Source: an uncultured Ruminiclostridium sp.
GTDB taxonomy: Bacteria > Bacillota > Clostridia > Oscillospirales > Ruminococcaceae
Direction of reading: 5' to 3'
Length of the DNA stretch: 33,888 nucleotides
Assembly: GCA_947627695.1 (NCBI GenBank)
Contig: CANQXF010000022.1
Coordinates: forward strand, 1-33,888
The notes under the pieces are model-generated. The model saw nothing but the letters and a program-made list of their open reading frames with translations, did no database searches and was not told the origin of the DNA. Shown one piece after another: positions 22,720 to 31,383 of this stretch (within the stretch, counting starts at the first letter, position 1; each line of letters starts with the position of its first letter). A program made the translations under genes and the position numbers.

Positions 22720-23718
22720 TCAAAATCTTTTCAACTGATAAAACAGCTTGACGGGCAGCAGACAGGAATACTTGAGAAGATATTTAAATGCAATTTGTTT
22801 AACGCTCAAACCGCTGTTATCTTTGTCGCAGATTGCCTCTGCATAATACGGCCACTGCAGCGTTTCAGCAATCTCTTTCTTGGTTTCTTTCAGACTTTTT
22901 GTATTCAGGCGATGAAACCATGCGCATTGAGCAGATGCCTGAAGTTGGCTGATGCACCGCAGTTCTATAGCCCGCCGGATTTCCGAGCTTAATTGGCGTT
23001 CTTCCATATAACGATGACATTTTTCTATAAGCCTCCGGCAGATGGCGGGCTTTTCAGGGTTATAGTGCTGCGTAACAGAAGTCCTAACCATACGCCAATG
23101 GTATCCGATATATGTACAGCCGCCGATCCTTTCCGCCAAATCATGTGCTACGAAATTGAACCATACGTCTTCATTCACCAGATCCGATGGATCGAATGCA
23201 AGATGATGTTTACGTATGAATTCGGTGCGGAATATTTTATCCCAGGGAGGACCAAACTGTAATGTTTTCGCCATCATATGCTCAATTTCTGCCTTATCTG
23301 TGAAGTAAAAGTCTTTTGAAACGGTCCGGATTGTTTTTTTCTTTTCGCCGAAATCCCTGTATCCGCCACCCGACCAAAAGATGTCCGCTTCACGATCGCC
23401 AAGCGCTGTAAAAAGCTTTTCATAATAGTCAGGTTCGCACCAGTCGTCCGAATCCGCAAAAGCAATCCACTCTCCTGTTGCAATCTCAAGTCCCATATTG
23501 CGTGCAGAAGGCAAACTGCCATGTTCTTTATGGACTACGGTGATTCGTTGATCTTTTGCTGCATATTCATCACATACCATGCCGCAGCTGTCGGGGGAGC
23601 CGTTGTCAATCAAAATGATCTGGATATCTGTAAATGTCTGTCCAATCAAGCTGTCCAGACACTCTCGAATATACGGCTCTACCTTATACACAGAAATAAT
23701 GATACTCAGTTTTGGCAT
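22720..23718 (-). CDS. Family 2 glycosyltransferase (second)
   Basis: The 332-residue GT-A enzyme opens with KLSIIISVYKVEPYI, has LIDNGSPDSC (37-46; most relatives have DDGS) and DSDD at 89-92, then VNEDVWFNFVAH as the ED acceptor motif. It is clearly related to the other GT2 of the locus over the first 100 residues but has a different C-terminal half, so it probably has another acceptor. A GGGAGG site precedes the ATG. It follows the second UDP-galactopyranose mutase, so a galactofuranosyl transfer is possible but not shown. Confidence 0.9.
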   Translation of the reverse strand: MPKLSIIISVYKVEPYIRECLDSLIGQTFTDIQIILIDNGSPDSCGMVCDEYAAKDQRITVVHKEHGSLPSARNMGLEIATGEWIAFADSDDWCEPDYYEKLFTALGDREADIFWSGGGYRDFGEKKKTIRTVSKDFYFTDKAEIEHMMAKTLQFGPPWDKIFRTEFIRKHHLAFDPSDLVNEDVWFNFVAHDLAERIGGCTYIGYHWRMVRTSVTQHYNPEKPAICRRLIEKCHRYMEERQLSSEIRRAIELRCISQLQASAQCAWFHRLNTKSLKETKKEIAETLQWPYYAEAICDKDNSGLSVKQIAFKYLLKYSCLLPVKLFYQLKRF

Positions 23719-23822
23719 AGTATCCTCCCTTTAAAATGAAACGGTTTTATATTATCTCTGCTGCACCGTTTTTGCTGACAAGCCAAAATTACGATATAAG
23801 CCGCTCGTTGCAAAAACAAAAT

Positions 23823-24992
23823 TCACGTTGAAATATGTTCTTTCAAAAGCAGGTTGCAACTCACTTTTAAAGCTTTTTCCAATGCCTGGTCCATATTGTA
23901 ATACTGAAAATCTGCCAGCCTTCCGCAGCAATACAGATTCGGGATCTTATCCGCGAGATCTCTGTATTTTTTATATTGCGCCTTGCTTTCTTCTGTAAGC
24001 ACCGGATAATACGGCTCTTGCCTGATTCCTTTTTTGTATGGAATAGGATATTCCATCTCGTAAGTCGTTTCGCTGACCGTGCGTTTCGGAAACATCTTTT
24101 TAAATTCGACGATCCGTGTAAACCCAACCTCCTGCGGATATGCAACCACCGCCATATCCTGTTTACTGTTTATATCTTCATGTACCCAATAAAACGAAAG
24201 ACTTCTATATGGCAGTGCGCCGTATTGCAGATCGAACAGCTCATCAAGCGCACCGGTATATACAACAGGCTTATCCCATAGTTCGCCGTCTAAATACATT
24301 CTGCCCTCACGAACAGCCAAATGTGCCAAGGCGTCGGTCTGCAGCGCTACAGATATGTTCTTATGATTCAATAGAGAAACAAAAAAATCGGTAAAGCTCT
24401 TTTTTGGCATCACCTGATAAGGATCATCAAAATAGTCGGATTCATAGCTGAATCGCAGCGGAACGCGATTGAGCACACTCAGATCAATTTTGTCAGCCGG
24501 GACACCCCACTGCTTGGCAGTGTACAAGCTGTAATCGTTATCGAAAAGAAATTGCGCGTATTCCCTTACTGCTTCGTCCTCGCAGGCAAGCGCTTCCAAT
24601 ACTGTGGCTGTTTTTCTGTTCGGAAAAGCCTTTTCTATTCTCTGTTTCAAGTCATCAGCCTTTGCGGGAGGATAGAAATCATCAATCGTTTGATAATTGA
24701 ATGGCGTCGGCGTGCATATTCCGTTGACTACGGCTCCGCATCTAAGATGGTAATCTTCCCAGTCGGCATACCGGCAGATAAAGTCAAACAGCTCTTTGCT
24801 TTTTGTATGGAAAGTGTGCGGTCCGTATTTATGAACCAGAATGCCAAATTCATCCGTATAGTCATACATGTTGCCGCCGATGTGACTGCGTCTGTCCAGA
24901 ATTTTTACTTTGTATCCGTTATCTGCCAGCATTCTCGCGGCCGCTGCGCCTGATAATCCGCAACCGACAATAAGAACGTCAAAATTATCCAT
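23823..24992 (-). CDS. glf: UDP-galactopyranose mutase, second copy
   Basis: The 389-residue flavoenzyme interconverts UDP-galactopyranose and UDP-galactofuranose. The FAD motif is LIVGCGLSGAAAARMLA, followed by RRSHIGGNMYDY, the conserved HKYGPHTFHT, FNYQTIDDFY, the substrate-binding region LYTAKQWG and the arginine of NRVPLRFSY, and the C-terminal GRLADFQYYNMDQA. All family landmarks are there. It is a paralogue of the gene at 27677-28837, roughly 60-65% identical by eye. Two glf genes in one locus are unusual. Its upstream neighbour is a decayed RmlC-like gene, mirroring the intact pair at 28.8-29.4 kb. Confidence 0.93.
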   Translation of the reverse strand: MDNFDVLIVGCGLSGAAAARMLADNGYKVKILDRRSHIGGNMYDYTDEFGILVHKYGPHTFHTKSKELFDFICRYADWEDYHLRCGAVVNGICTPTPFNYQTIDDFYPPAKADDLKQRIEKAFPNRKTATVLEALACEDEAVREYAQFLFDNDYSLYTAKQWGVPADKIDLSVLNRVPLRFSYESDYFDDPYQVMPKKSFTDFFVSLLNHKNISVALQTDALAHLAVREGRMYLDGELWDKPVVYTGALDELFDLQYGALPYRSLSFYWVHEDINSKQDMAVVAYPQEVGFTRIVEFKKMFPKRTVSETTYEMEYPIPYKKGIRQEPYYPVLTEESKAQYKKYRDLADKIPNLYCCGRLADFQYYNMDQALEKALKVSCNLLLKEHIST

Positions 24993-25049
24993 ATCTCACT
25001 CCCTGCATCTTTCTTTGCCTTGCTGCAAGCACATCCGTTTCCCGTCTTT

Positions 25050-25180
25050 CTTATGATAATCAGATTTTCTTCGGCCGCCTATCAATTTAAACGGTCATTC
25101 TGTACCGATATACGTGCAGTTATGCATAATCCCAAAATCACCTTGGCCGTAAAAACTTCGGCTTCTGTTTGTGTCTTCAG
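25050..25180 (-). pseudogene. Decayed RmlC-like sugar epimerase (C-terminal fragment)
   Basis: The minus strand retains YGQGDFGIMHN, then PFKLIGGR, which align with YGEGDSGIMYN and SFERIGGK of the intact copy at 28843-29415. Compared with that copy, one T is missing from a T6 run ahead of this segment (25 bp upstream of the GDFG codons), and the codon for the conserved W is TGA, so it carries a frameshift and a nonsense change. The N-terminal two thirds are not recognisable. It lies just upstream of the second glf, as the intact epimerase lies upstream of the first. Confidence 0.8.
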
Positions 25181-25222
25181 AAAAGTGCATTGATTTATTA
25201 CCTAACTTTTCAAGATCCATAT

Positions 25223-25609
25223 TTATGGGTTACGATCAGTTCTTTTATGTGGCTGCCCTCCCGTTGATCTTCCGGCAGGGGGCGTCATATAATCACTGTA
25301 TAACTGCGTCAAAATTCTGTCATAACAACTGGGCATATTTACTTGTATACCCTCAAATTCGCCGACAGTTCCGCTCCCGTAATAATCTTTTTTCAGAATC
25401 TTTTTCTTCTCATAAGCCGACGGATACAGCATGACATAATCGCTATGAACATACGGATATTTAAGACAATGTTTTTCCAGTTTTTTAACTTGTTTTGAAT
25501 ACGACATAACTTTTTCGAACGGGATTTTTTGAGCCAGCCGTATAACCAGTTTGCGAATACCGCTCTGATTATGCCAATAACCGGTTTGTATTGTCTCAGG
25601 TTTGCACAT
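25223..25609 (-). pseudogene. LicD-family C-terminal remnant (second licD)
   Basis: This 128-codon frame carries only the C-terminal half of a LicD phosphotransferase: SDYVMLYPSAYEKKKILKK, GEFEGIQVNMPSCYDRILTQ, then LYSDYMTPPA. It aligns with SNYVATYCGIYRKKEIVPKE and YLTQLYGDYMIP of the intact licD directly upstream. The catalytic N-terminal half with the DDDID motif is absent, so it cannot be an active transferase on its own. It overlaps the intact licD end by 14 bases. It is probably what is left of a neighbouring licD after a deletion; translation as a small protein is possible because the frame is still open. Confidence 0.7.
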
Positions 25610-26453
25610 TATTCACATCAGAAACATGCTTTCTTTCTTTGTCATGCACCGGAATCATATAATCTCCATACAGCTGTGTCAAATACTTATCCGCCTCGCT
25701 CAATCCAAATACCTCTGTATCTTCAAACGGATATTTTATTCCCGCACCGTACCATTCTTTCGGAACGATTTCCTTTTTTCGATAGATTCCGCAATACGTT
25801 GCAACATAATTGCTTTCTTCATATGCTACAGAACGCATCAGTTTTTCTATCCGCGCATTGATTTTTGATGGGTTCAATAACTTCTGAAGTTTTGTGACCT
25901 TGGCAAACTGAATGATCGCCTTCTCATAAACCGGTCTTTTACGCTTTTGATCAACAACTTCATCAAAATGAGAAATCTGAAACAATGCTCGCAGCAACAT
26001 ATACTTATACCAATGAATCGTTCTTTTAATTCCCGGATCAGGCACCCCGTCAATCATCATGATATCGATCCATGCTCCGGTATGCAGCGTTTTCTGCGCA
26101 TTGTTGAGCGCGAACCCGCCCTTTTTTGACGTAATTTTCGAAGAAATCGTCACATGCTCCCTTTCGCGCGGAGTTTCAAGATAATAATCCGATGCCAACA
26201 AATCAGGGGCGATTTCAAGGAATTTATCGTAATCTCTGCGCGGCATTGCAACGTCAATGTCATCGTCCCAAGGTATAAAGCCATTATGTCTAACCGCACC
26301 AAGCATTGATCCTGCGACCATATAATACATTAAATTGTTTTCAGAACAAATCCTTTGAAATTCCTTTAGGATTTCCAACTCTTGCTGCTGCAATGTGTTA
26401 AGATTGTGTTCCTTTTTTATTCCGTTAATGTTTTCATACTGTTCTTTCGACAC
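25596..26453 (-). CDS. licD: LicD-family phosphotransferase
   Basis: The 285-residue protein shows the LicD/nucleotidyltransferase-fold hallmark VAGSMLGAVRHNGFIPWDDD (about 46-65) followed by DIDVAMPRRDYDKF, with the metal-binding aspartates intact. Family members move phosphocholine or similar phospho-groups from a CDP- or CMP-activated donor to a sugar hydroxyl. The only activated headgroup predicted in this locus is a CMP-linked 2-hydroxyethylphosphonate, so this is the best candidate for placing it on the glycan (inference). The start is a GTG at 26453 with GGAAGG eight bases upstream; an in-frame TAA 20 bases upstream excludes an earlier start. Confidence 0.88.
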   Translation of the reverse strand: MSKEQYENINGIKKEHNLNTLQQQELEILKEFQRICSENNLMYYMVAGSMLGAVRHNGFIPWDDDIDVAMPRRDYDKFLEIAPDLLASDYYLETPREREHVTISSKITSKKGGFALNNAQKTLHTGAWIDIMMIDGVPDPGIKRTIHWYKYMLLRALFQISHFDEVVDQKRKRPVYEKAIIQFAKVTKLQKLLNPSKINARIEKLMRSVAYEESNYVATYCGIYRKKEIVPKEWYGAGIKYPFEDTEVFGLSEADKYLTQLYGDYMIPVHDKERKHVSDVNNVQT

Positions 26454-26580
26454 TTTCTGAGGCCTTCCTTATCCTGAGTTTTGATTTGAGTTTTCTCGAT
26501 ATCGGATAAAGCCAAACATGCACCACGCGAATGATCGCATAGGTAACGCATTTTGGCAGAATACGGCAAATTTTTGTCAT
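26434..26580 (-). CDS. Small basic 48-residue ORF upstream of licD
   Basis: An ATG at 26580 with AGGG 9-12 bases upstream opens a frame of 48 codons, MTKICRILPKCVTYAII and on to YPISRKLKSKLRIRKA, which overlaps the first 20 bases of licD. It is very basic, with a short hydrophobic stretch. It may be the end of a lost glycosyltransferase whose body was deleted, or a genuine small protein. I recognise no family. Confidence 0.3.
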   Translation of the reverse strand: MTKICRILPKCVTYAIIRVVHVWLYPISRKLKSKLRIRKASESVERTV

Positions 26581-26679
26581 GAGTTTTTCCCTGCAATCGC
26601 TTTTCTAATATTGGCATGACGCTTTAATCGCGTCTATAATATTGCATATATCTTTATCTAATGATTAACAAAACTTTGA

Positions 26680-27675
26680 TTATGTTTTTCCTTTCAAAAT
26701 GAACCTATATAAAACAGTTGGATATAAAAACGAATGAACAAATCCGATTACTACCGCAACAACAGTTTTTGAGATTTTGGAGTAAACAAAATTTAACGCC
26801 CTGTTTACAAAGCTCCTTTTATTCTCCCAGCACGGCATGTCTTTTTCCTCGGTTTTATTTTTCACGCAGAGATAATATTCGTTGTATGGATGAACGCAAT
26901 CTTCAATCCAAGGACGTCCTTGGATAATCTGATTCGTTGTGAAATGCACTATAACCGGATCGTTTCTGCTGTCTGCATACTCGCGCTCATCGCAGCAAGT
27001 AGTTGGTCTTCTGTATCTTCGCATGTTCTTATAATCGAAAAGAAAGAAAGCGGTTGTACAATTAAATCTGGGTGAAAAAATTTTAACATTTCCTGCAAAT
27101 AATGCATTTAACTCATCCTGTACTTCATAGAAGTATTTATGTTTTCCGGATGCAATCACTTCCGTTATTTTTTCGGTGATATTGTCATCGCGCCATTTTT
27201 TTAGATTTATAAGCATAATACCACTATTGAAATACGGCTGCTCTGCTTTTATTCCGAGTTTTTTCTTATACCATTTGCTCTGCATATCATCTGCTGCAGC
27301 AAGATAATAATCGGAAATATCTAGAGCATATAATTCCTCAATACTTCCTCTTATAACAACATCACTTTCTATCAAAAGCACCTTCTCAACCGATTCCGGA
27401 AGAATATCATGCAGATAGCAATATGTGTATACAATCGCGTCCTTACGGAGAAGTCCTTTGATCGGACACAACTCGTCCGGCATCTCAATGAATTCAATAT
27501 GTCTTTTGTACTCTGAAACAAGCCGTCTGATATTGTCCTTATGCTCTTTTGCTATTTTGTTGCCAATATAGTATATATTGATCTTATCTGCCGCTTCATT
27601 ATTCATAAGCAGCGATTTAATCGTAACAATGCACAGTCTGCTGTACAGATCGCTCGTGGCAAATACAATGTTCAT
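26680..27675 (-). CDS. Family 8 glycosyltransferase
   Basis: The 331-residue protein opens with NIVFATSDLYSRLCIVTIKS and keeps the family 8 layout: VLLIESDVVIRGS at 99-111, where the first acid of the DxD motif is Glu; QPYFNSGIMLINLKKWR; and near the end GRPW as the usual substrate motif. Family 8 enzymes are retaining and use UDP-Gal or UDP-Glc type donors. The C-terminal 50 residues are basic and hydrophobic (VVAVVIGFVHSFLYP) and may touch the membrane. The start lies one base after the glf stop, with an AAGGAA site. Confidence 0.9.
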   Translation of the reverse strand: MNIVFATSDLYSRLCIVTIKSLLMNNEAADKINIYYIGNKIAKEHKDNIRRLVSEYKRHIEFIEMPDELCPIKGLLRKDAIVYTYCYLHDILPESVEKVLLIESDVVIRGSIEELYALDISDYYLAAADDMQSKWYKKKLGIKAEQPYFNSGIMLINLKKWRDDNITEKITEVIASGKHKYFYEVQDELNALFAGNVKIFSPRFNCTTAFFLFDYKNMRRYRRPTTCCDEREYADSRNDPVIVHFTTNQIIQGRPWIEDCVHPYNEYYLCVKNKTEEKDMPCWENKRSFVNRALNFVYSKISKTVVAVVIGFVHSFLYPTVLYRFILKGKT

Positions 27676-27676
27676 C

Positions 27677-28837
27677 CTATTTTCCTTCTTTTTTTAAGAT
27701 CGCATCGCTTACACATAGCGCTCTCTCAAGTGCTTGATCCATGTTGTAATATTTAAAATCCGCTAGTCTGCCGCAACATATAAGATTCTCTATGCTGTTG
27801 GCAAGTTTTCTGTATTTGTCGTATTTTTTTTTGCTGTCTTCAGTTAAGACAGGGTAATAAGGTTCGTTTTTTGCTTCTTTCTTATATGGCTTCGGATACT
27901 CGATGCCATATGATGTGCCCTTGTAACTTCTTTTCGGAAACATCTTTTTGTACTCAACAATTCTCGTATATCCCGGTTCCTGCGGATAGGCAACAAGCGT
28001 CATATCCTGTTTGCTTTCCGTATTTTCATACTTCCACTGAAATTCAAGACTTCTGTAAGGAAGCTCACCGTATTTCAAGTCAAAAAGCTCATCAAGTGCG
28101 CCTGTATATATCACACTGGCGTCGCGCATGCCATCGTAGATTATACGACCATCTTCAAAAGCTATATGCCTGACCGCCTCTGTTTTTAGCCGAAGAAAAA
28201 TGTTCGGATGATCAAGCAGTGAGTTAAAAAAAGCCGCATAGCTGTCTGATGGTATAACCTGAAATTCGTCGTCAAAGTATTCGTTATTATAATCGAATCT
28301 CAGCGGTACACGTCCGATTACACTTGGATCTATTTCGTTTGCTGATATTCCCCATTGTTTAGCTGTATAGAGGCTGTAATCGTTATCAAACAAAAACCGA
28401 GCGTATTTTTGTATCACTTCGTCGTCGCAGGACAGCGCCTCCAATACGGGTACGGTTTTTTTGCCTGAAAAAGTTCTCTCAATCCTGCGCTTCAAATCTT
28501 CTGCTTCTGCTTTCTGATAGAAGTCATCAATAGTCTGATAATTGAACGGTGACGGAGTACATTTTCCGTTTATAACCGCTCCGCAGGTGATGCGAAAATC
28601 ATCCCAGTCTGCGTAGCGCCTAATATAGTCGATCAGACGCTCGTTATTCGTATGAAAACAATGCGGCCCGTATTTATGGACGAGAATTCCATGTTCGTCA
28701 ACATAATCGTACATATTGCCGCCTATATGGTCGCGTCTGTCGATTATCTCCACTTTATACCCTGCATCTGCCAGATTACGTGCTATTGAAGCACCTGTGA
28801 TTCCACATCCTACGATCAGATAATCAAAATACATCAT
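27677..28837 (-). CDS. glf: UDP-galactopyranose mutase, first copy
   Basis: The 386-residue protein has the same landmarks as the second copy: LIVGCGITGASIARNLAD, RRDHIGGNMYDY, HKYGPHCFHT, FNYQTIDDFY, LYTAKQWG, GRVPLRFDY and GRLADFKYYNMDQA. It supplies UDP-galactofuranose. Two adjacent ATGs begin the gene. It follows the epimerase with a gap of five bases. The codons for SKKKYD near the C-terminal end hold a run of nine A, a normal composition for lysine-rich stretches. Confidence 0.94.
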   Translation of the reverse strand: MMYFDYLIVGCGITGASIARNLADAGYKVEIIDRRDHIGGNMYDYVDEHGILVHKYGPHCFHTNNERLIDYIRRYADWDDFRITCGAVINGKCTPSPFNYQTIDDFYQKAEAEDLKRRIERTFSGKKTVPVLEALSCDDEVIQKYARFLFDNDYSLYTAKQWGISANEIDPSVIGRVPLRFDYNNEYFDDEFQVIPSDSYAAFFNSLLDHPNIFLRLKTEAVRHIAFEDGRIIYDGMRDASVIYTGALDELFDLKYGELPYRSLEFQWKYENTESKQDMTLVAYPQEPGYTRIVEYKKMFPKRSYKGTSYGIEYPKPYKKEAKNEPYYPVLTEDSKKKYDKYRKLANSIENLICCGRLADFKYYNMDQALERALCVSDAILKKEGK

Positions 28838-28842
28838 ATAAA

Positions 28843-29415
28843 TTAGGGCCTTATTATTTTCGTATATTCTTTAAACCTCATAAGTTTCAAATCTTTATCA
28901 CTTATTATCAAATTATCCTTGCCGCCTATCCGTTCAAACGACCAATCGATTCCTATATCCGGGTCATTATACATTATTCCCGAATCTCCTTCGCCATAAA
29001 AAACTTCGGCGGCTTTATAGCTCATTACCGAATCCTCAAGAGCAAGATATCCTTGCCCGAATCCGGCAGGACAAAGTACAGAAATAGGCTTATCTCCGCT
29101 TAATTCCATCTGCCGCCACTTACCGAACGTCTCAGAATCGGGGCGCAAATCCACGATCACATAATAAACTCTGCCGCTTATACATCTCATCAACTTCGGC
29201 TGCGGCTTTATCAGCTGAAAATGTATGGCACGGATCACACCTCGTTTCGACTCGGTATAGAATGTTTCCTTTAATTCGTAATCAATCCCAGCGTTTTTAA
29301 AGACGTCAACATTGTAATCCTTAATTAACCCGCCACGTTCGTCCGTTGCGTAAAAGGGTTTGATTATATATGCGCCTTTCAAGTCCATTTCCTGAAATTC
29401 AAATTTCTGAACCAT
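28843..29415 (-). CDS. RmlC-like NDP-4-keto-6-deoxyhexose epimerase
   Basis: The 190-residue cupin of the dTDP-4-dehydrorhamnose 3,5-epimerase family has ERGGLIKDYN, RGVIRAIHFQ with the catalytic histidine 65, GRVYYVIVDLR, and CPAGFGQGYLALED followed by AEVFYGEGDSGIMYNDPDI. The strand arginine and histidine are intact. The surrounding genes make CDP-linked, not dTDP-linked, 4-keto-6-deoxyglucose, so it probably works on the CDP sugar as a 3-, 5- or 3,5-epimerase. No rmlA, rmlB or rmlD is present in this window. The AGGAGT site and 17-base overlap with the reductase gene show coupling. Confidence 0.87.
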   Translation of the reverse strand: MVQKFEFQEMDLKGAYIIKPFYATDERGGLIKDYNVDVFKNAGIDYELKETFYTESKRGVIRAIHFQLIKPQPKLMRCISGRVYYVIVDLRPDSETFGKWRQMELSGDKPISVLCPAGFGQGYLALEDSVMSYKAAEVFYGEGDSGIMYNDPDIGIDWSFERIGGKDNLIISDKDLKLMRFKEYTKIIRP

Positions 29416-30325
29416 TTATTTCACTCCTGATGTACTCTGCCGTCATTCTTATGCCATCGGGAAACGGCACTTGATTGATATAGCCGGTATCCCGCTGAAC
29501 CTTTTTCAAATCAAACTGATCGTATGAGATGTCAATACCCTTAAATGGGATATCGCCTAAGCCTATACCTGCTTCGGGGTCTACAATATCCCGCATTTCA
29601 AGCAAAAATTCTCTCAGCGGTTTCGGCTCTCCGCTTCCTATGTAATAGCGATTGAAAGCTTTTCCCTTCTCCGCAACTGCGATGATTGAATTTATAGCGT
29701 CTGTCAGATAGATAAAATCATACATCTGATGCCCTTCCGTGAATGAGCAGTGTTCTTTATGTATCAGCTTATTTATGGATGTATATATCATACGGGCTGA
29801 CTTCTCGCCGACGCCGTAGATGTTTGTAATGATTACGGGGATAAATTCGATGCCGTTCATTTTAGCAACGGTTTCGCCCATCAAATGCGCCGCCAGCTTG
29901 CCGGTTCCGTAGATATAGCCGCCTGACGGCTCAATATCATCGGATTGAAGATATTCATAGGTTTCCATCTCATTTATGCTGGAGGCATATACCACCCTTT
30001 TGCACCCGATGTCTTTACAAAGCTGAACATAGTCGCAAGTCAACTTTACGTTGTTAAGCTGCAACGCATAATCCGCTCTCGCCGGTCCTGACGTTCCCGC
30101 CCATGCCAAATGGAAGAAACAGGAGTAATCTGCCTTGGGAATAGAATTTTTAATCTCTGAGAGGGCTTTATTGAGCACGTTTACGCAAACAATACGAGGA
30201 TCGTTATTCAACTCGTCATCAAAACGAATATCCACCGCGACTACGTGATAATCTTTTTCAAGCAGCGACTTTACAAGCGTTCTGCCAATAAATCCGTTTG
30301 CCCCCGTTACGATTACATTTTTCAT
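29399..30325 (-). CDS. NAD(P)-dependent sugar reductase/epimerase (extended SDR)
   Basis: The 308-residue extended short-chain dehydrogenase has VTGANGFIG (6-14), a catalytic YGTGK with Y139 and K143, and HLAWAGTSGP at about 72-81. That last segment is typical of the CDP-abequose/paratose synthase-like group. It probably reduces the C4 keto group after dehydration and epimerisation, giving a CDP-6-deoxyhexose. No 3-dehydrase of the DdhC type is present, so the sugar is not expected to be a 3,6-dideoxyhexose. It overlaps the dehydratase gene as ATGA. Confidence 0.82.
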   Translation of the reverse strand: MKNVIVTGANGFIGRTLVKSLLEKDYHVVAVDIRFDDELNNDPRIVCVNVLNKALSEIKNSIPKADYSCFFHLAWAGTSGPARADYALQLNNVKLTCDYVQLCKDIGCKRVVYASSINEMETYEYLQSDDIEPSGGYIYGTGKLAAHLMGETVAKMNGIEFIPVIITNIYGVGEKSARMIYTSINKLIHKEHCSFTEGHQMYDFIYLTDAINSIIAVAEKGKAFNRYYIGSGEPKPLREFLLEMRDIVDPEAGIGLGDIPFKGIDISYDQFDLKKVQRDTGYINQVPFPDGIRMTAEYIRSEINGSEI

Positions 30326-31383
30326 CTTAATTGATCACCTAAAAAATCCTTAATCTCTCTATCCATCTCCGCGGGAATATCCTCTCCCGCGAGCCAAGCT
30401 TTATAGAACCTCGTGGTGTATCTCATACACTCGTCTATGTTCCATCTCGGCTTCCAGCCGAAAACGCTCTTGATTTTCGAGCAGTCGAGCTTCAGGAAAT
30501 TCGCCTCGTGTGGAGCGTTCGTTTCCGCCTGATTGACCCACCCGGCGCCGTCTCCCCAGTGCTTGCAGAAGAGGTCGACCAAATCTCCGGTCGTCACGCA
30601 GTCGCAGTCGTCGGGACCGACATTGTAGAAGCCTGCATAACGCTTGTCCTCAAACTGTTTAGCGGCGATAGTAAGATACACCGCCAGCGGCTCCAAGACG
30701 TGCTGATAGGGTCGAGTCGAATATGGGTTGCGCACGCCTATTTTCTCTCCGGCTTTCATCGCTCGGACGCAGTCGGGAATGATTCGGTCGCTTGCAAAAT
30801 CCCCGCCGCCGATAACGTTTCCTGCACGGGCGGTCGATACCGCTATGTCCCTGTCCGCAAAAAAGCTGTTGATATAGCTGTGGGTAACGAGTTCGGAGCA
30901 ACTCTTGCTATTCGAGTACGGATCGAAGCCGTCAAGAGGCTCGTCCTCGCGGTATCCCCAGCACCATTCGTTGTTCTTGTAGACCTTGTCCGTCGTGACG
31001 TTGAGAACGCTTTTAACGCAAGGGTTCAGCCGAACACATTCCATCAGGTTGACGGTTCCCATAACGTTGGTTTCGTATGTATAGCGCGGGTCTTTATAGC
31101 TCTCGCGTACGATAGGCTGCGCGGCGAGATGCAGGACGATTTCGGGCTGAGCCTCCGCAAAAACGGCTTTAAGCTTCTCAAAGTCGCGAATATCTGCGAT
31201 GAAGCTTTTCATCTTGTTGCCGAGACCCGAGATACTGAAGAGATTCGGCGTCGTCGGAGGTTCTAAGCTATACCCGGTGACGACTGCTCCTGCATTCACA
31301 AGCATTTTGCAGAGCCAAGTTCCCTTGAAACCCGTATGGCCCGTAACAAGAACGCGCTTTCCGCGATAAAATGATAAATCCAT
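30322..31383 (-). CDS. rfbG: CDP-glucose 4,6-dehydratase
   Basis: The 353-residue extended SDR begins RGKRVLVTGHTGFKGTWLC, the very characteristic start of RfbG/DdhB, with VLHLAAQPIVRESY, LNVTTDKVYKNNEW, the catalytic YSNSKSCSE and RAGNVIGGGDFA. It converts CDP-glucose to CDP-4-keto-6-deoxyglucose. It begins directly after the cytidylyltransferase stop (TAA followed by ATG) and has the same order as rfbF-rfbG in O-antigen loci. An open frame on the opposite strand over this gene is a codon-bias shadow. Confidence 0.95.
   Translation of the reverse strand: MDLSFYRGKRVLVTGHTGFKGTWLCKMLVNAGAVVTGYSLEPPTTPNLFSISGLGNKMKSFIADIRDFEKLKAVFAEAQPEIVLHLAAQPIVRESYKDPRYTYETNVMGTVNLMECVRLNPCVKSVLNVTTDKVYKNNEWCWGYREDEPLDGFDPYSNSKSCSELVTHSYINSFFADRDIAVSTARAGNVIGGGDFASDRIIPDCVRAMKAGEKIGVRNPYSTRPYQHVLEPLAVYLTIAAKQFEDKRYAGFYNVGPDDCDCVTTGDLVDLFCKHWGDGAGWVNQAETNAPHEANFLKLDCSKIKSVFGWKPRWNIDECMRYTTRFYKAWLAGEDIPAEMDREIKDFLGDQLR

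Noticed and set aside
27824-27832. Nine-A tract in the first glf as a phase-variation site
   Set aside because: A-runs in lysine codons are common at this base composition, and no second signal supports switching.
30508-31266. Long plus-strand open frame (252 codons)
   Set aside because: It lies wholly opposite the rfbG-like gene, whose family motifs are unmistakable. The frame is open because of GC-rich codon usage on the other strand.
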